Below, in pieces: positions 17,471 through 26,463 of a DNA stretch of 64,000 bases. The notes under the pieces were generated by a model that saw only the letters and a program-made list of their open reading frames with translations, made no database searches and was not told the origin of the DNA. Each line of letters begins with the position of its first letter. The first letter of the stretch is position 1. The position numbers were made by a program, and so were the translations under genes. Location: NCBI RefSeq assembly GCF_000316115.1, contig NZ_JH993797.1:7909961-7973960 (forward strand), given 5' to 3'. The DNA is from Leptolyngbya sp. PCC 7375 (GTDB lineage Bacteria; Cyanobacteriota; Cyanobacteriia; Phormidesmidales; Phormidesmidaceae).

Positions 17471-18712
17471 TTACTCCTTTAAAGGTTTTTGCTCTTCAGG
17501 AACTTCTGGTAATTTCAAAATAGAAACCAATTGATCTAGCTTTTCCTTGCTATCTTCATTTGGCTTGAGTGTAAATAGAAGCCCTTTATGAAGGGGAATT
17601 CCTTCTCCACAGTCACCATTCTCATTATCAGTAACACAAATAACAGGTTGGTTATTGAGTTCTCCATTGGTAATGTATACCAATAAGTCTTCTTGGAAAA
17701 ACTCCTCAAAACGTGCTGATACTTGGTCGCAACGTGTTTCAGAATCATAGCCAGAGTCAGCAAAAAAATCAGAATCCCAAAGTACTACAAGCAGCTCATC
17801 TTCATCCTTAAGCTTTGCTATAGTTGCTGGTGACCCATTCTTGGTCTGACATAAAAAGTCAACATCCTCTAGCTCCAGTTTATAAGCAAGTTTTTCTAAA
17901 TCTAGCAAAGTAATTTCTTCGACTGGATTAGCTTGAAAGTTTTCTGGGATGAACGTAGGCTGAGAGCTTGCCAGGCTAGCAGCATTTGAGGTTGGCAAGC
18001 TAGTGACGGATGCCCTGTCTAGAATTGGCTGACTTACATTTTCAGAGGGTAAGTTCGCTACAGGTGTAGTTGGCGAAGTCTCAGATACATCGCTTGATGC
18101 ATCATTGTTTTCAGCCTGGGCTATTACACTAGTGTCTCCAGGCCGAGGACCAACGTTTGGAGATATCGCTATTTCTTCACTAGTCACACTAGCTAGAAGT
18201 GTCGGATCGACTCCAGGTCTGAAAGCTATTGTTGATGCTGTTGGTTGAGAAACTTCACCACTTGAAGTCGTTGCGGCTATTGGCTCGCTGTCTTCTGTCG
18301 CATTTGTGTCTGAACCCCCAACTGATTCTGGTGAAAGCACACTTCCTGGACGAGGACCGACGCCAGGCTGTGGTAATTCGCCCACATTACTTGGATCTTC
18401 AGTGGACAAATCAGCCCCTGGTCTGGGACCTACAACGTTGTCTGACGGTATTCCTAGAGCTTTGGCCTCAGTTACGATACTGGGGACAGCTGGTTTTGAT
18501 GTAGAGAATATTGGTTTCGTAGTTGAAAAACTACTTTGAAGCTTAATATCGTTATTAACTGATCTAGAACCTCTGTTCTCTAGCGTGCTCTCGTTTTTGG
18601 TGAAGTTCAAATCTTCTTGAATTGATACTTCAGGGGAAGACGCTTCTGCTAACCCTGATGACAAATGCAAGGAAGAGATTAATGTGGCTGAGACTAGAAA
18701 AACAGTCCTCAT
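17471..18712 (-). CDS. secreted COP23-domain protein with PRPG-repeat linker
   Basis: A signal peptide (MRTVFLVSATLISSLHLSSG, cleavage near AEA-SS) is followed by a disordered Ser/Thr/Pro region of about 230 residues. This region carries repeated VGPRPG-like motifs at roughly 94, 119 and 190. The C-terminal domain from about 285 matches COP23 (circadian oscillating protein 23): FLCQTKNGSPATIA, VVLWDSDFF, RCDQVSARFEEFF, LVYITNGELNNQPVICV and a final LLFTL strand. Its conserved Cys residues could form disulfides. The protein is predicted periplasmic or surface-exposed, like the trypsin and GUN4 proteins of this cluster. Its function is unknown. Confidence 0.85.
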   Translation of the reverse strand: MRTVFLVSATLISSLHLSSGLAEASSPEVSIQEDLNFTKNESTLENRGSRSVNNDIKLQSSFSTTKPIFSTSKPAVPSIVTEAKALGIPSDNVVGPRPGADLSTEDPSNVGELPQPGVGPRPGSVLSPESVGGSDTNATEDSEPIAATTSSGEVSQPTASTIAFRPGVDPTLLASVTSEEIAISPNVGPRPGDTSVIAQAENNDASSDVSETSPTTPVANLPSENVSQPILDRASVTSLPTSNAASLASSQPTFIPENFQANPVEEITLLDLEKLAYKLELEDVDFLCQTKNGSPATIAKLKDEDELLVVLWDSDFFADSGYDSETRCDQVSARFEEFFQEDLLVYITNGELNNQPVICVTDNENGDCGEGIPLHKGLLFTLKPNEDSKEKLDQLVSILKLPEVPEEQKPLKE

Positions 18713-18773
18713 ACTTTTTCCTCGAATCTAACTACGTGGCATGATGATTAGAACGTGCACCTACTATGTAACT

Positions 18774-19535
18774 TTATAAATTGCAGGAATTAATCATTTC
18801 GAACCTTCGATCCTGGGCTTGTTCTTCTCCTGATGCAACTTCCCATTCCATGAGTGCAGGGAGATGTCCCTCAATAGAGGCGGCATCTTTAAAGTTCGGT
18901 TTCTCAACATATATAGCTTCACCATCTGCATAGTTCCAGGACACTAACCATGCATCTGCGCCTTCAGTAAGCCATTTAACTCGCTTGTAGAAATCAAGAA
19001 AATTTTGGTCAGAGTTCTGAAACACGCGCCTTTGAGCGCTAAAGCCAAGTTGACTGTTGCTCGAAAAGCTCCAAAGAGCATCAAGATTTCGAACCATGGT
19101 GCAATTCTCTTCATTTTCTATAAAAGCTTGCCACTCATCAAGTTCAAAACGTCCTTGATCTTGCGAAGTTGGGCCAACTATAGATAATAAAATTTTAAAT
19201 GTCTCTTTATCTGCCTCCTCCCAATTCTTTAGTTCAAGAAATTGACGCAAATCAGTAAAATCTGGGGAAGAAGAAGTTGTTTCAAGAGGAGTATCTGGTG
19301 TACCATCTTCTTCAGCACTATCTTGAGAAGATGTTGAGTCTTGTTCCTCCTGCATAGAGTTATCATTAACATCGACTGGCTCATCCGCTGAGTTATCTGA
19401 ATCATCTACAATATCAACATCATTTGTAGAATCGCTTGGCTGTGCAAATACTTCATCTGGAAGACTCAATCCAGTGAACAAGATGCTGGCCAAAAACAAA
19501 GAAACAGGCATTAAACTTTTGATCGAGGATTTCAT
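18774..19535 (-). CDS. secreted GUN4-domain protein
   Basis: The start at 19535 gives a GGAG ribosome-binding site and a clean signal peptide (MKSSIKSLMPVSLFLASILF, cleavage at VFA-QP). An acidic Ser/Asp/Glu-rich linker covers about 30-85. The C-terminal 150 residues are a GUN4-like domain: LELKNWEEADKETFKILL, the LDALWSFSS segment and LGFSAQRRVF, as in GUN4 proteins that bind porphyrins and aid Mg-chelatase. Here the domain is exported, so a chlorophyll-synthesis role is unlikely and ligand sensing is more plausible. It closely resembles the C-terminus of the kinase encoded just upstream, down to the ending AQDRRFEM. Confidence 0.85.
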   Translation of the reverse strand: MKSSIKSLMPVSLFLASILFTGLSLPDEVFAQPSDSTNDVDIVDDSDNSADEPVDVNDNSMQEEQDSTSSQDSAEEDGTPDTPLETTSSSPDFTDLRQFLELKNWEEADKETFKILLSIVGPTSQDQGRFELDEWQAFIENEENCTMVRNLDALWSFSSNSQLGFSAQRRVFQNSDQNFLDFYKRVKWLTEGADAWLVSWNYADGEAIYVEKPNFKDAASIEGHLPALMEWEVASGEEQAQDRRFEMINSCNL

Positions 19536-19836
19536 ATATGATTCTCCAAAATACACAAGTCCATCAGAAAGTCTGAATTTTATATAACTTCAATGAGCCA
19601 TTTAAAATCAACAAAAACAATCTTTCAATCCCTAGAATATATGAGCAAAAAAAATACTCTAACCGATAAACTCATTCCTATATGTTTATTAGCATCTCAC
19701 TCGAATATCTAATTCACAACTTCTTCAAAATTCCTAGTCGACTTTCTATGGCTAATTAGATTCAATAAATATAGCAGATTTTTCAGAGAGCTAATAGTGA
19801 CAATAAATTAACTAAACAAAATAATCTCTTTCAGAT

Positions 19837-21453
19837 TTACATCTCGCACAGGTTAAACATTTCAAACCTTCTATCCTGCGCTTGAGTTTGTTCATTTTCA
19901 ACATCAATTTCCCATTCCATTAATGTAGGTAAATGACCTTTAATCGAATTAGGATTTTTAAAATCAGGTTCTTTTATATAGCTTGCTGTTCCATTAGAGT
20001 AATTCCAAGAAACCAACCATTTATCTCCCTTCGTATTCAACCACTGAACACGCTGATTAAAAGTTGTAGGATCTAGCTTAGATATGTAAAAAACTTCACG
20101 CTGTGCTTTAAAGCCCAATTGATCATTACTTGCTAGTGCCCACAGGCGATCTATAGCATGCATATGTTTACAATAGTCGGAATTTATAAGTGCTTGTTGC
20201 CATTCATCGAGAGCCAGTCTACCTTGCTGCTCTGATTTTTCTCCAGTGAGCTTGAGTATCAAGTCAAATGTTCTTTGGTCGGCAAGTTCCCATTTTTTTG
20301 ATTCAAGGTAAGTATATAGTTCAGCATATTCATTAAAGTAGCCTGAAGTAAGGCCGTATCCTAACACTTGTAGGCGAGTTATTCCTATTAAGCTGAAAGG
20401 AATAAAAAGTATTAACAGCCCTAAACTCAGGATGGGAAGATTCAATATTTTTTTCCGAGAATACTTTCTTAAAATGCGATCGTCGTCGTCTCGGAAAAGG
20501 TCATCAACGGACACCGTAGCTTCGTCTTGGTTGAGAGATTGATAGTCTGCGACTTTTTCTGGAAAGCAATCTTCAATAGCCTGTAGGACTTCTTCGGTAG
20601 ATTGATATCGTTCCCGCGATTGAGAGCGAATCATTCTATCAATGATATGAATCAAAGAATTACTTGCTTGAGTATGTTCTTGCCAAAGAATTTCATCATT
20701 ACTGTCTCTTGCTAATTGTGTTGGTTCTATACCTGTTAATGCCTGAATGCAGACTATACCAAGAGCGTAGATGTCGCTATTCATACGAGGTCTACCTGCA
20801 AACTGTTCCAAAGGCATGTACCCAGTTGTTCCAATAGAGACAGTGAGTGGTTCAACCTGTGAGGGCGTGATACTACTTAGTTCACTAACTTTCTTAACTG
20901 CGCCAAAATCAATCAATACAATTCTGCCATCATGACGTCGTCGCATTAGATTGCTAGGTTTGATATCTCTGTGAATAACTTCTCGATTATGAACAAATGT
21001 CAAAATGTTTAATACTTCTAGCAATAGTGTAATGACTTTGCTGTCGGACCATTGAAGAGACGGAAGAAGCTCACTGCTAATAGGGAACCCATCCACAAAT
21101 TCCTGGACTAGATAAAAATTTCCATTGAATTGGAAATAGGCAAGCAGTCTAGGAATTTGTGGGTGTTGTCCTAATCCTTCTAACGTTTCAGCTTCTCGCT
21201 GAAATAGTTCTTCAGCGATCGCTAAAGATGACGGCTCCTTAGTGGCAGGCTTAAGGAGCTTGATCACACATCTTGGCACACCGGGTCTATCTAGATCCCT
21301 AGCAATATAGGTTTCACCCCATCCACCTGCCTGGCTCAAGGTTTGAATCACTCTATATCGCTCTCTCAATAACGCACCTTGCTTTAGACCTGTTTTACCA
21401 AGGCCAGTAACAACTTGAGTAGGTTGCCGTAAAACGTCAAAAAGAGATCCCAT
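19837..21453 (-). CDS. Ser/Thr protein kinase - TM - GUN4 receptor-like protein
   Basis: Residues about 33-290 are a complete Hanks-type kinase: ATP Lys65 in CVIKLLKP, HRDIKPSN at 161-168 and DFG at 182-184, with the GTTGYMPLEQF activation-loop end common in cyanobacterial kinases. A transmembrane helix lies at about 345-368. It places the C-terminal GUN4-like domain (about 380-538) in the periplasm, giving a receptor-kinase layout. The C-terminal domain resembles the secreted GUN4 protein downstream, so the two may compete for or share a ligand. It lies 61 bases after the trypsin-FHA gene. FHA domains bind phosphothreonine, so that protein is a plausible substrate or partner of this kinase. 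Confidence 0.92.
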   Translation of the reverse strand: MGSLFDVLRQPTQVVTGLGKTGLKQGALLRERYRVIQTLSQAGGWGETYIARDLDRPGVPRCVIKLLKPATKEPSSLAIAEELFQREAETLEGLGQHPQIPRLLAYFQFNGNFYLVQEFVDGFPISSELLPSLQWSDSKVITLLLEVLNILTFVHNREVIHRDIKPSNLMRRRHDGRIVLIDFGAVKKVSELSSITPSQVEPLTVSIGTTGYMPLEQFAGRPRMNSDIYALGIVCIQALTGIEPTQLARDSNDEILWQEHTQASNSLIHIIDRMIRSQSRERYQSTEEVLQAIEDCFPEKVADYQSLNQDEATVSVDDLFRDDDDRILRKYSRKKILNLPILSLGLLILFIPFSLIGITRLQVLGYGLTSGYFNEYAELYTYLESKKWELADQRTFDLILKLTGEKSEQQGRLALDEWQQALINSDYCKHMHAIDRLWALASNDQLGFKAQREVFYISKLDPTTFNQRVQWLNTKGDKWLVSWNYSNGTASYIKEPDFKNPNSIKGHLPTLMEWEIDVENEQTQAQDRRFEMFNLCEM

Positions 21454-21514
21454 AAATATCGAAGTTGCTTATGTTCTCATTATCATCAGCATATGTCTCA
21501 AATTGTGTGACAAC

Positions 21515-23287
21515 TTATTGGGCAACTCGAGTCGGATCATATTTTGGTTTAGCAGCAGCAGGATTAAAGAAAGTAATGCTGACTGAATCATTAGCTACGT
21601 TGCCAACCGTTAGTTGCATGCCATGTTCTAACAAATAACCTGTTGACGTATCGACAAGCTCTCCAGTTGAGTCTTTGAGACCATTGCTACTCGTGTTACC
21701 TTGACCATCCCCATCAAATATGCGATAGTTCATCCCTTCCCTATGGAGAATAGCGTGTCGCCCAGATACAACACTCCAAGAATTAGGAACCTCTAAATCA
21801 GCCCAAGAGGTATCTCGACCTAACCTGTGCTGATCACTAGAAAGATATAGCCTATGGATTTTGCCATTGAACTCTAACTCAAGCCATGATGTGGGAGATG
21901 ACTTAGTGCCATTGCCTGCCACAGTATCTGCCTGACCATTAACTCTAATCGAGTTGTCTGGTCTGAAAACAGTAGTGGGAGATGTGTGAACTCTAGTAGA
22001 TTCTTGGGGGGGATATATTTGTGAGGGTGAGTCGATCTGTGGTCCAGGTTCCTGAGAAAACTGCCTTCTCCCTACAATGACGCCCAACCCAGCGACACCC
22101 AAAGTCACACATCCTCCGATCAGTGCCCATAACCAAGATGGCAAAGAAAACGACTGTTCGTTTTGGTTACCTTCACTATCAAACAGAGCTAAGTTGGCTT
22201 CGTCAATTAGATCGTCAACTTCTGAGTGATATTCAAATAGGGCCTTAACATTCTCAAAAGAAGATTTAGCTCTTGAATAATCACCCGACCAAAAGTAGTT
22301 AAGCCCCTCTCGATATAGAGCGTCTACTCTACTAGACTGATTTTCAATACCATCTGCATCTCCAATAAACTCGTTCAACGTTGAAGTAGTAATCGCATTA
22401 GGAATATTGCTTGCTCCAGATGCATCTTGATTCCCAAACGAAATCAACCCAATTACCTTACCTGAGCTATCAAGGACAGGCCCTCCAGAGATACCGGCAG
22501 ATGCAGAAGCACTCATCTGGATAACTTTAACACCATCATCGGTCGATTTAATGGCAGATACACTGCCAGCAATAGTAGACATCTGTAGTGACGACTCTAC
22601 ATCTAAAAAATCAACCTCTGCTTCAGAGGGATAACCTAGTATTAGAATATCTGATGCAGCTTTTGGTAGAGATGCACCAGATAAAGTGAGGGTAGGAGCC
22701 TTTTGAACCTCAATTTTAATGACAGCAACATCTTTACCTCGAATTTGAGTGTCTTCATCTATTGGAGTGCCAAATGACTTAATCTCAAAATCGAAATCTT
22801 TCCCACCGGGTAAAATAACTTGATTAACGGTTTGGAAGCCTTCAAGTGTGGAATGATCTTCAATAAATTTTCTCGAATCTTCGTTCTCAGAGTAGTGTCC
22901 CTTCTCGAATTTGAGGCTTTGCTCAAGTCTCAATAAAAATTGTTCAAATAAACTTTCTTTACAAGACTTATGTGATTCGTTCGCACTATCGACAACATGT
23001 GCATTAGTGGCAATGTAGCCATTTGGATGAATAAAGAAGCCAGAACCAGCACTGATGTCATACACATTATCTGTGAAGAAAGGTACATCACTTTGCAACG
23101 CAGGATTATAGAAGCGATAAGTTCCAAAACATCCGTCTAAAACCCGAACAACAGCAGGTTCCGCTAACTGAGATAGCTTTTCATTACTCAATGTGGTTTG
23201 GGCAAGAACTGGAGATTGACTAAAAATCGTGAGTGTTGAGAAAAGGGCTGCAAAGCGAAGCTGTTTGGACCGTAAAAGGAACGACAT
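21515..23287 (-). CDS. periplasmic trypsin-like protease - TM - cytoplasmic FHA protein
   Basis: A signal peptide (cleavage near VLA-QT, residue 29) leads into a trypsin-like/HtrA-type domain with His97 in ATNAHVVD, Asp186 in GKDVAVIKI and Ser267 in SAGISGGPVLDSSG. The triad is complete. A tetratricopeptide-like helical stretch follows at about 320-360, then one transmembrane helix at about 375-398. The C-terminal FHA domain (about 465-575: RLGRDTSW, VVSGRHAIL, NTSSNGLKD) lies in the cytoplasm. The protein therefore couples a periplasmic protease to a phosphothreonine-binding module. The adjacent Ser/Thr kinase is the likely source of the phosphate signal. The start gene of this run is separated from it by 679 bases. 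Confidence 0.9.
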   Translation of the reverse strand: MSFLLRSKQLRFAALFSTLTIFSQSPVLAQTTLSNEKLSQLAEPAVVRVLDGCFGTYRFYNPALQSDVPFFTDNVYDISAGSGFFIHPNGYIATNAHVVDSANESHKSCKESLFEQFLLRLEQSLKFEKGHYSENEDSRKFIEDHSTLEGFQTVNQVILPGGKDFDFEIKSFGTPIDEDTQIRGKDVAVIKIEVQKAPTLTLSGASLPKAASDILILGYPSEAEVDFLDVESSLQMSTIAGSVSAIKSTDDGVKVIQMSASASAGISGGPVLDSSGKVIGLISFGNQDASGASNIPNAITTSTLNEFIGDADGIENQSSRVDALYREGLNYFWSGDYSRAKSSFENVKALFEYHSEVDDLIDEANLALFDSEGNQNEQSFSLPSWLWALIGGCVTLGVAGLGVIVGRRQFSQEPGPQIDSPSQIYPPQESTRVHTSPTTVFRPDNSIRVNGQADTVAGNGTKSSPTSWLELEFNGKIHRLYLSSDQHRLGRDTSWADLEVPNSWSVVSGRHAILHREGMNYRIFDGDGQGNTSSNGLKDSTGELVDTSTGYLLEHGMQLTVGNVANDSVSITFFNPAAAKPKYDPTRVAQ

Positions 23288-23966
23288 TTTTAATTCACCC
23301 TTGAGATCAATACGTTTGAATTAAACACACCTGACTGTGGATACCTGCGGCAAAACATCCAGTGCTTTCGTTAGCTGTAGTCACCTAGTAGAACCTAATT
23401 CAATTATTAAACTTGCCTACTTTCCTACTCCGAGACAAGTTCTACACACCCATCTTCTTCTGATCACCTACTATTCAGAATTCTTGGGAAAACGCTAAAA
23501 AATTATATTCTCAAGAATTTTAAACGAATTACCAATTGTGGAATTTCGAGAACCTTTAGAAATTCGCATGCTTCAACATAATGAGTAAAACACATCACTT
23601 CCAGAAATTAAGAAAAACTGACTTTTTTTGCTTACACAAGTGTAGTACATTCTCTAGTATATTAAATTAAACCATAAATAAATGGTAGGAAAATTAAAAT
23701 GAAGTTAATTAACAGTAGTCAGCTATCTCATTGAAGTTTATGGTGCATCCTAGTTAGGAGCACGCCATAAATAAACTCTAAAAGTAAAGTTGAAGAGACG
23801 TTCCATGGAGCGCCTGTACATCCAAAATTTGGAAGCTAATTGATTTTGCTTCCTTATGAGCCAGTGTCGAACAATTTTCCAAAGATGATTATGTACTTTA
23901 CAATGTATGACAAGAGAATGCTACATGCTGAATGATGCTACATACTGAAATACTGTTCAACTGAAG
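23288..23966. other. intergenic region upstream of the trypsin-kinase operon
   Basis: No gene is seen. It is AT-rich and probably carries the promoter of the trypsin-FHA gene. Near 23918-23950 there is an imperfect tandem repeat of ATGCTACATGCTGAA. Confidence 0.5.
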
Positions 23967-24752
23967 TTAAGGGCTTCTTCTTCTGCCTTTTGCCAGTGAT
24001 GCTTGAAAATAGAGAAGCATCAAGAAAACTAAGCTAAGCACCATACAAATGATGGCTCCGGGATATGCACCTTGACCGTAGTAGGATGGATTACGTTGGC
24101 TTTGAGCAATAGATTCGGTAACGTACCAAATTATAGTACCTAGAGAAGCACCTGAGATACAGTAGGTGATTGCCCTGGACAGGTTAGCTCTGATGAAAAG
24201 TCTTTGAGAAGAGCTTCGAAGCTGGGTTACTGAGAATAGTAACAGCCCGCTAATGAGCCCGCCTAATAGTCCATGCAGTGCAAGTTGAGTTCTGTAGGCG
24301 TCGGGGTTGCTTCTAAATTCGTGGTGTAGAGACATGCCATTGTCGGCAAGCAAATGCCAGATAAAAAGCATGCCGACAGCAACACCTACAGCAGGCAAAT
24401 ATTTGCGTAACCATTTGGGTGTTGTCTTACGGGGCTCGCTGGGCGGTTGGGCTGGAGGATAGTTTTTATCTGGTCTTGGAGGTGTCGGAGGTATATCAGG
24501 TGGTGTAAATTGAGTTTGCTTAGATTCGATGTGCTGAATCTTTGCTGCAAATCGGTCACGTTTATGCCCCGCTTCATCTATCTCTCTTTCAAGATCTTTA
24601 AGCTGACGCTTAATACCATTCTTGGTCTTTTCATTAGACTCTGAAGCAAGCTGATTAGATAAGCTGCTGTAATCCTCTATAAGACTCTGAAGATAAGTTT
24701 CACAAGCATTCATCTGCTCTATGAGAATATGCTTTCTGCTTGTTGGCCACAT
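23967..24752 (-). CDS. membrane protein with effector-associated-like coiled coil
   Basis: The first 65 residues form a coiled coil (IEDYSSLSNQL, KRQLKDLEREIDE) that closely resembles the C-terminal coil of the TIR protein in this island (EDYKALSEQL, SLEQEIEEIEDEL). A Pro-rich linker covers about 80-115. Four hydrophobic segments follow at about 120-138, 160-182, 195-215 and 232-252. It would sit in the membrane with the coil in the cytoplasm, where homotypic coil pairing could recruit the TIR protein. I know of no catalytic motif. A pore or anchor role is inference. It is the first gene of the island and may have its own promoter. Confidence 0.8.
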   Translation of the reverse strand: MWPTSRKHILIEQMNACETYLQSLIEDYSSLSNQLASESNEKTKNGIKRQLKDLEREIDEAGHKRDRFAAKIQHIESKQTQFTPPDIPPTPPRPDKNYPPAQPPSEPRKTTPKWLRKYLPAVGVAVGMLFIWHLLADNGMSLHHEFRSNPDAYRTQLALHGLLGGLISGLLLFSVTQLRSSSQRLFIRANLSRAITYCISGASLGTIIWYVTESIAQSQRNPSYYGQGAYPGAIICMVLSLVFLMLLYFQASLAKGRRRSP

Positions 24753-25834
24753 AAATTAGCTAACTCAACTCCATGGCTTTACAAACTATTTCCAGGGAAG
24801 CAATCTTCACTAGAAAATAGTGATTAGTTATACAGAATCAGCCCTTTATCCCAAAACGGTGTGGACTATGTATTTTCATATTTTTAAGTATGCCAAACCT
24901 AACTTGGGATCTCAAGAGGGGTTGGTATTTTGTCTTTACTTTTTGGGATAGCTCGCTTGAATGTCTGATTAATTTTTGTGTATGAATTGGAGGGTGGCTT
25001 CATAGGGGCTATTGGTACGAGAAGGTTTGTGTAGTTTTTGAGTTTTATTCAGAGTTGAATATGCATATAAAAACATCCCTGCCGTATTTATTTATCTCAA
25101 GTAATTTTTCTAAAACGGATAGTGTTACAAAAAATGTAGTAAAGCTTTAAGACACAGGGATGGCTAAATTGCTTAAAGGTGAATTTTATATGTATTTTAA
25201 GGTTCTGGAATTGGAGAGAAAATAGTCCTATGAGGGTAAGGATGCATAGTAGTGGTAAATGAAATACCAAAGGGCTCCAATGTGACTGCCCAACTTTTTG
25301 GAAAACGATAAGGTCTTTCGAGTAATTCGGTCAACGTTGCGTTAGACTACTCAATGGGCTCGGTTTGCCCACTCTTCTGACCATCACACAATGTCGCTGA
25401 CTCGGGAAGAGTTCATATTAAGCCTCCTAAAAATTGGTATAGCGAGCGGTACATTGCGAGAATTCAGGCACTGGCAGCGTTCAGGTCAGTTTTTTGAAAA
25501 AAAGGTCTGCTGTTGCTAGCTGGGGAAACGCCTTTTCCAGTACTGATGAACTGTGTAGTCAGGATTGATCCTCAGATTCTTAGGCGCTTGCGCTTAAATA
25601 ATTACCCCATCACTCATCCACCCCTCTACAGCCCCAACCTGGGTCTTTATTTTTGTGCAGTCCCCTTACATCAGATGTCATATAAAGGGCGAAAGTGTTT
25701 TTCAATTCCCTTGGCTGTGATAGTTTTATGATCTTTAGCCTGGGGGAATGAGATCGCACCCTTGCCACTTTAGTAGAGAATGCAGGAATAACTAAGCTGA
25801 TAGGGACTCCCTGCCTGGTCTTAGACACAAAAAT
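24753..25834. other. gene-poor region containing inverted-repeat copy B
   Basis: About 1.1 kb without a convincing gene on either strand. It is AT-rich at left. The only structure I see is the inverted-repeat copy at 25583-25665. It may hold the island boundary and the promoter of the coiled-coil membrane gene. Confidence 0.5.
25583..25665 (-). repeat. inverted-repeat copy B bounding the kinase/TIR island
   Basis: The reverse complement of this 83-bp stretch matches 16355-16445, with a 10-bp gap and a few substitutions. The outer end of each copy is the GGCGCTTGCGCTTAAATAAT side or its complement. See copy A. Confidence 0.85.
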
Positions 25835-26392
25835 TTAGGCTGGCAGATACCCATACAGTAGTTCATTGAGATTATTTAATGGACTGGCCTCAAGACAGGA
25901 AGCTAGTTGCCATTGAGTCTCCATACGTTCCAATGTGGCAATAAACAGTGTCGTAATACCTTGCCACTGAGGGTTAGACAATGCGGAACGGAGTAAAACC
26001 TGCTGGTTAGCATTATCCAAGATGCGCCAAAATGCATTCTCGGTTTGACTAAAGTCCTGTTGTTGCTCTTCCCCACAGTCAATATTGACAACAAACAATA
26101 ACTTTGTAATCTCAGCAGGCACAACCTGTAGACGAATTAAAAGCTGTTCGTCATCGCCCTCGCCTGCTCCCGTAATATTGTCATTGAGTAATTGAATAGC
26201 GCCAGATGGGTGATGCGGATGTCCTGCATAGATGACGCCTTCTTTTCCAGCGGCCAGTTTACCGTCAGCAGTGAGGGCTAATACTGCCATGTCTAAATCT
26301 AGTTCTGCTTCGGCTTGAGCATCCCAACCGAGACCACAGCGGAGCTGAGAGACATACTTGGGTAAACGTTGAGGTGCAGAATCAGAGATCAT
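25835..26392 (-). CDS. TerD-family protein
   Basis: This 185-residue protein matches the TerD/CABP family of calcium-binding stress proteins: CGLGWDAQAEAELDLDMAVLAL, the NDNITGAGEGDDEQL calcium-site motif and a C-terminal WQLASCLE strand. Family members are linked to tellurite resistance, phage inhibition and envelope stress, acting in the cytoplasm near the membrane. No other ter gene is adjacent, so this is a solitary copy. It lies about 170 bases outside inverted-repeat copy B and is divergent from the AraC gene, which may or may not be functionally linked. Confidence 0.85.
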   Translation of the reverse strand: MISDSAPQRLPKYVSQLRCGLGWDAQAEAELDLDMAVLALTADGKLAAGKEGVIYAGHPHHPSGAIQLLNDNITGAGEGDDEQLLIRLQVVPAEITKLLFVVNIDCGEEQQQDFSQTENAFWRILDNANQQVLLRSALSNPQWQGITTLFIATLERMETQWQLASCLEASPLNNLNELLYGYLPA

Positions 26393-26463
26393 AATGCGAG
26401 TAATGCAGACGCTAACTAAACAGTATTAAACATCAAGGGCAGTTTAGGATAGCCTGTTAGAAC

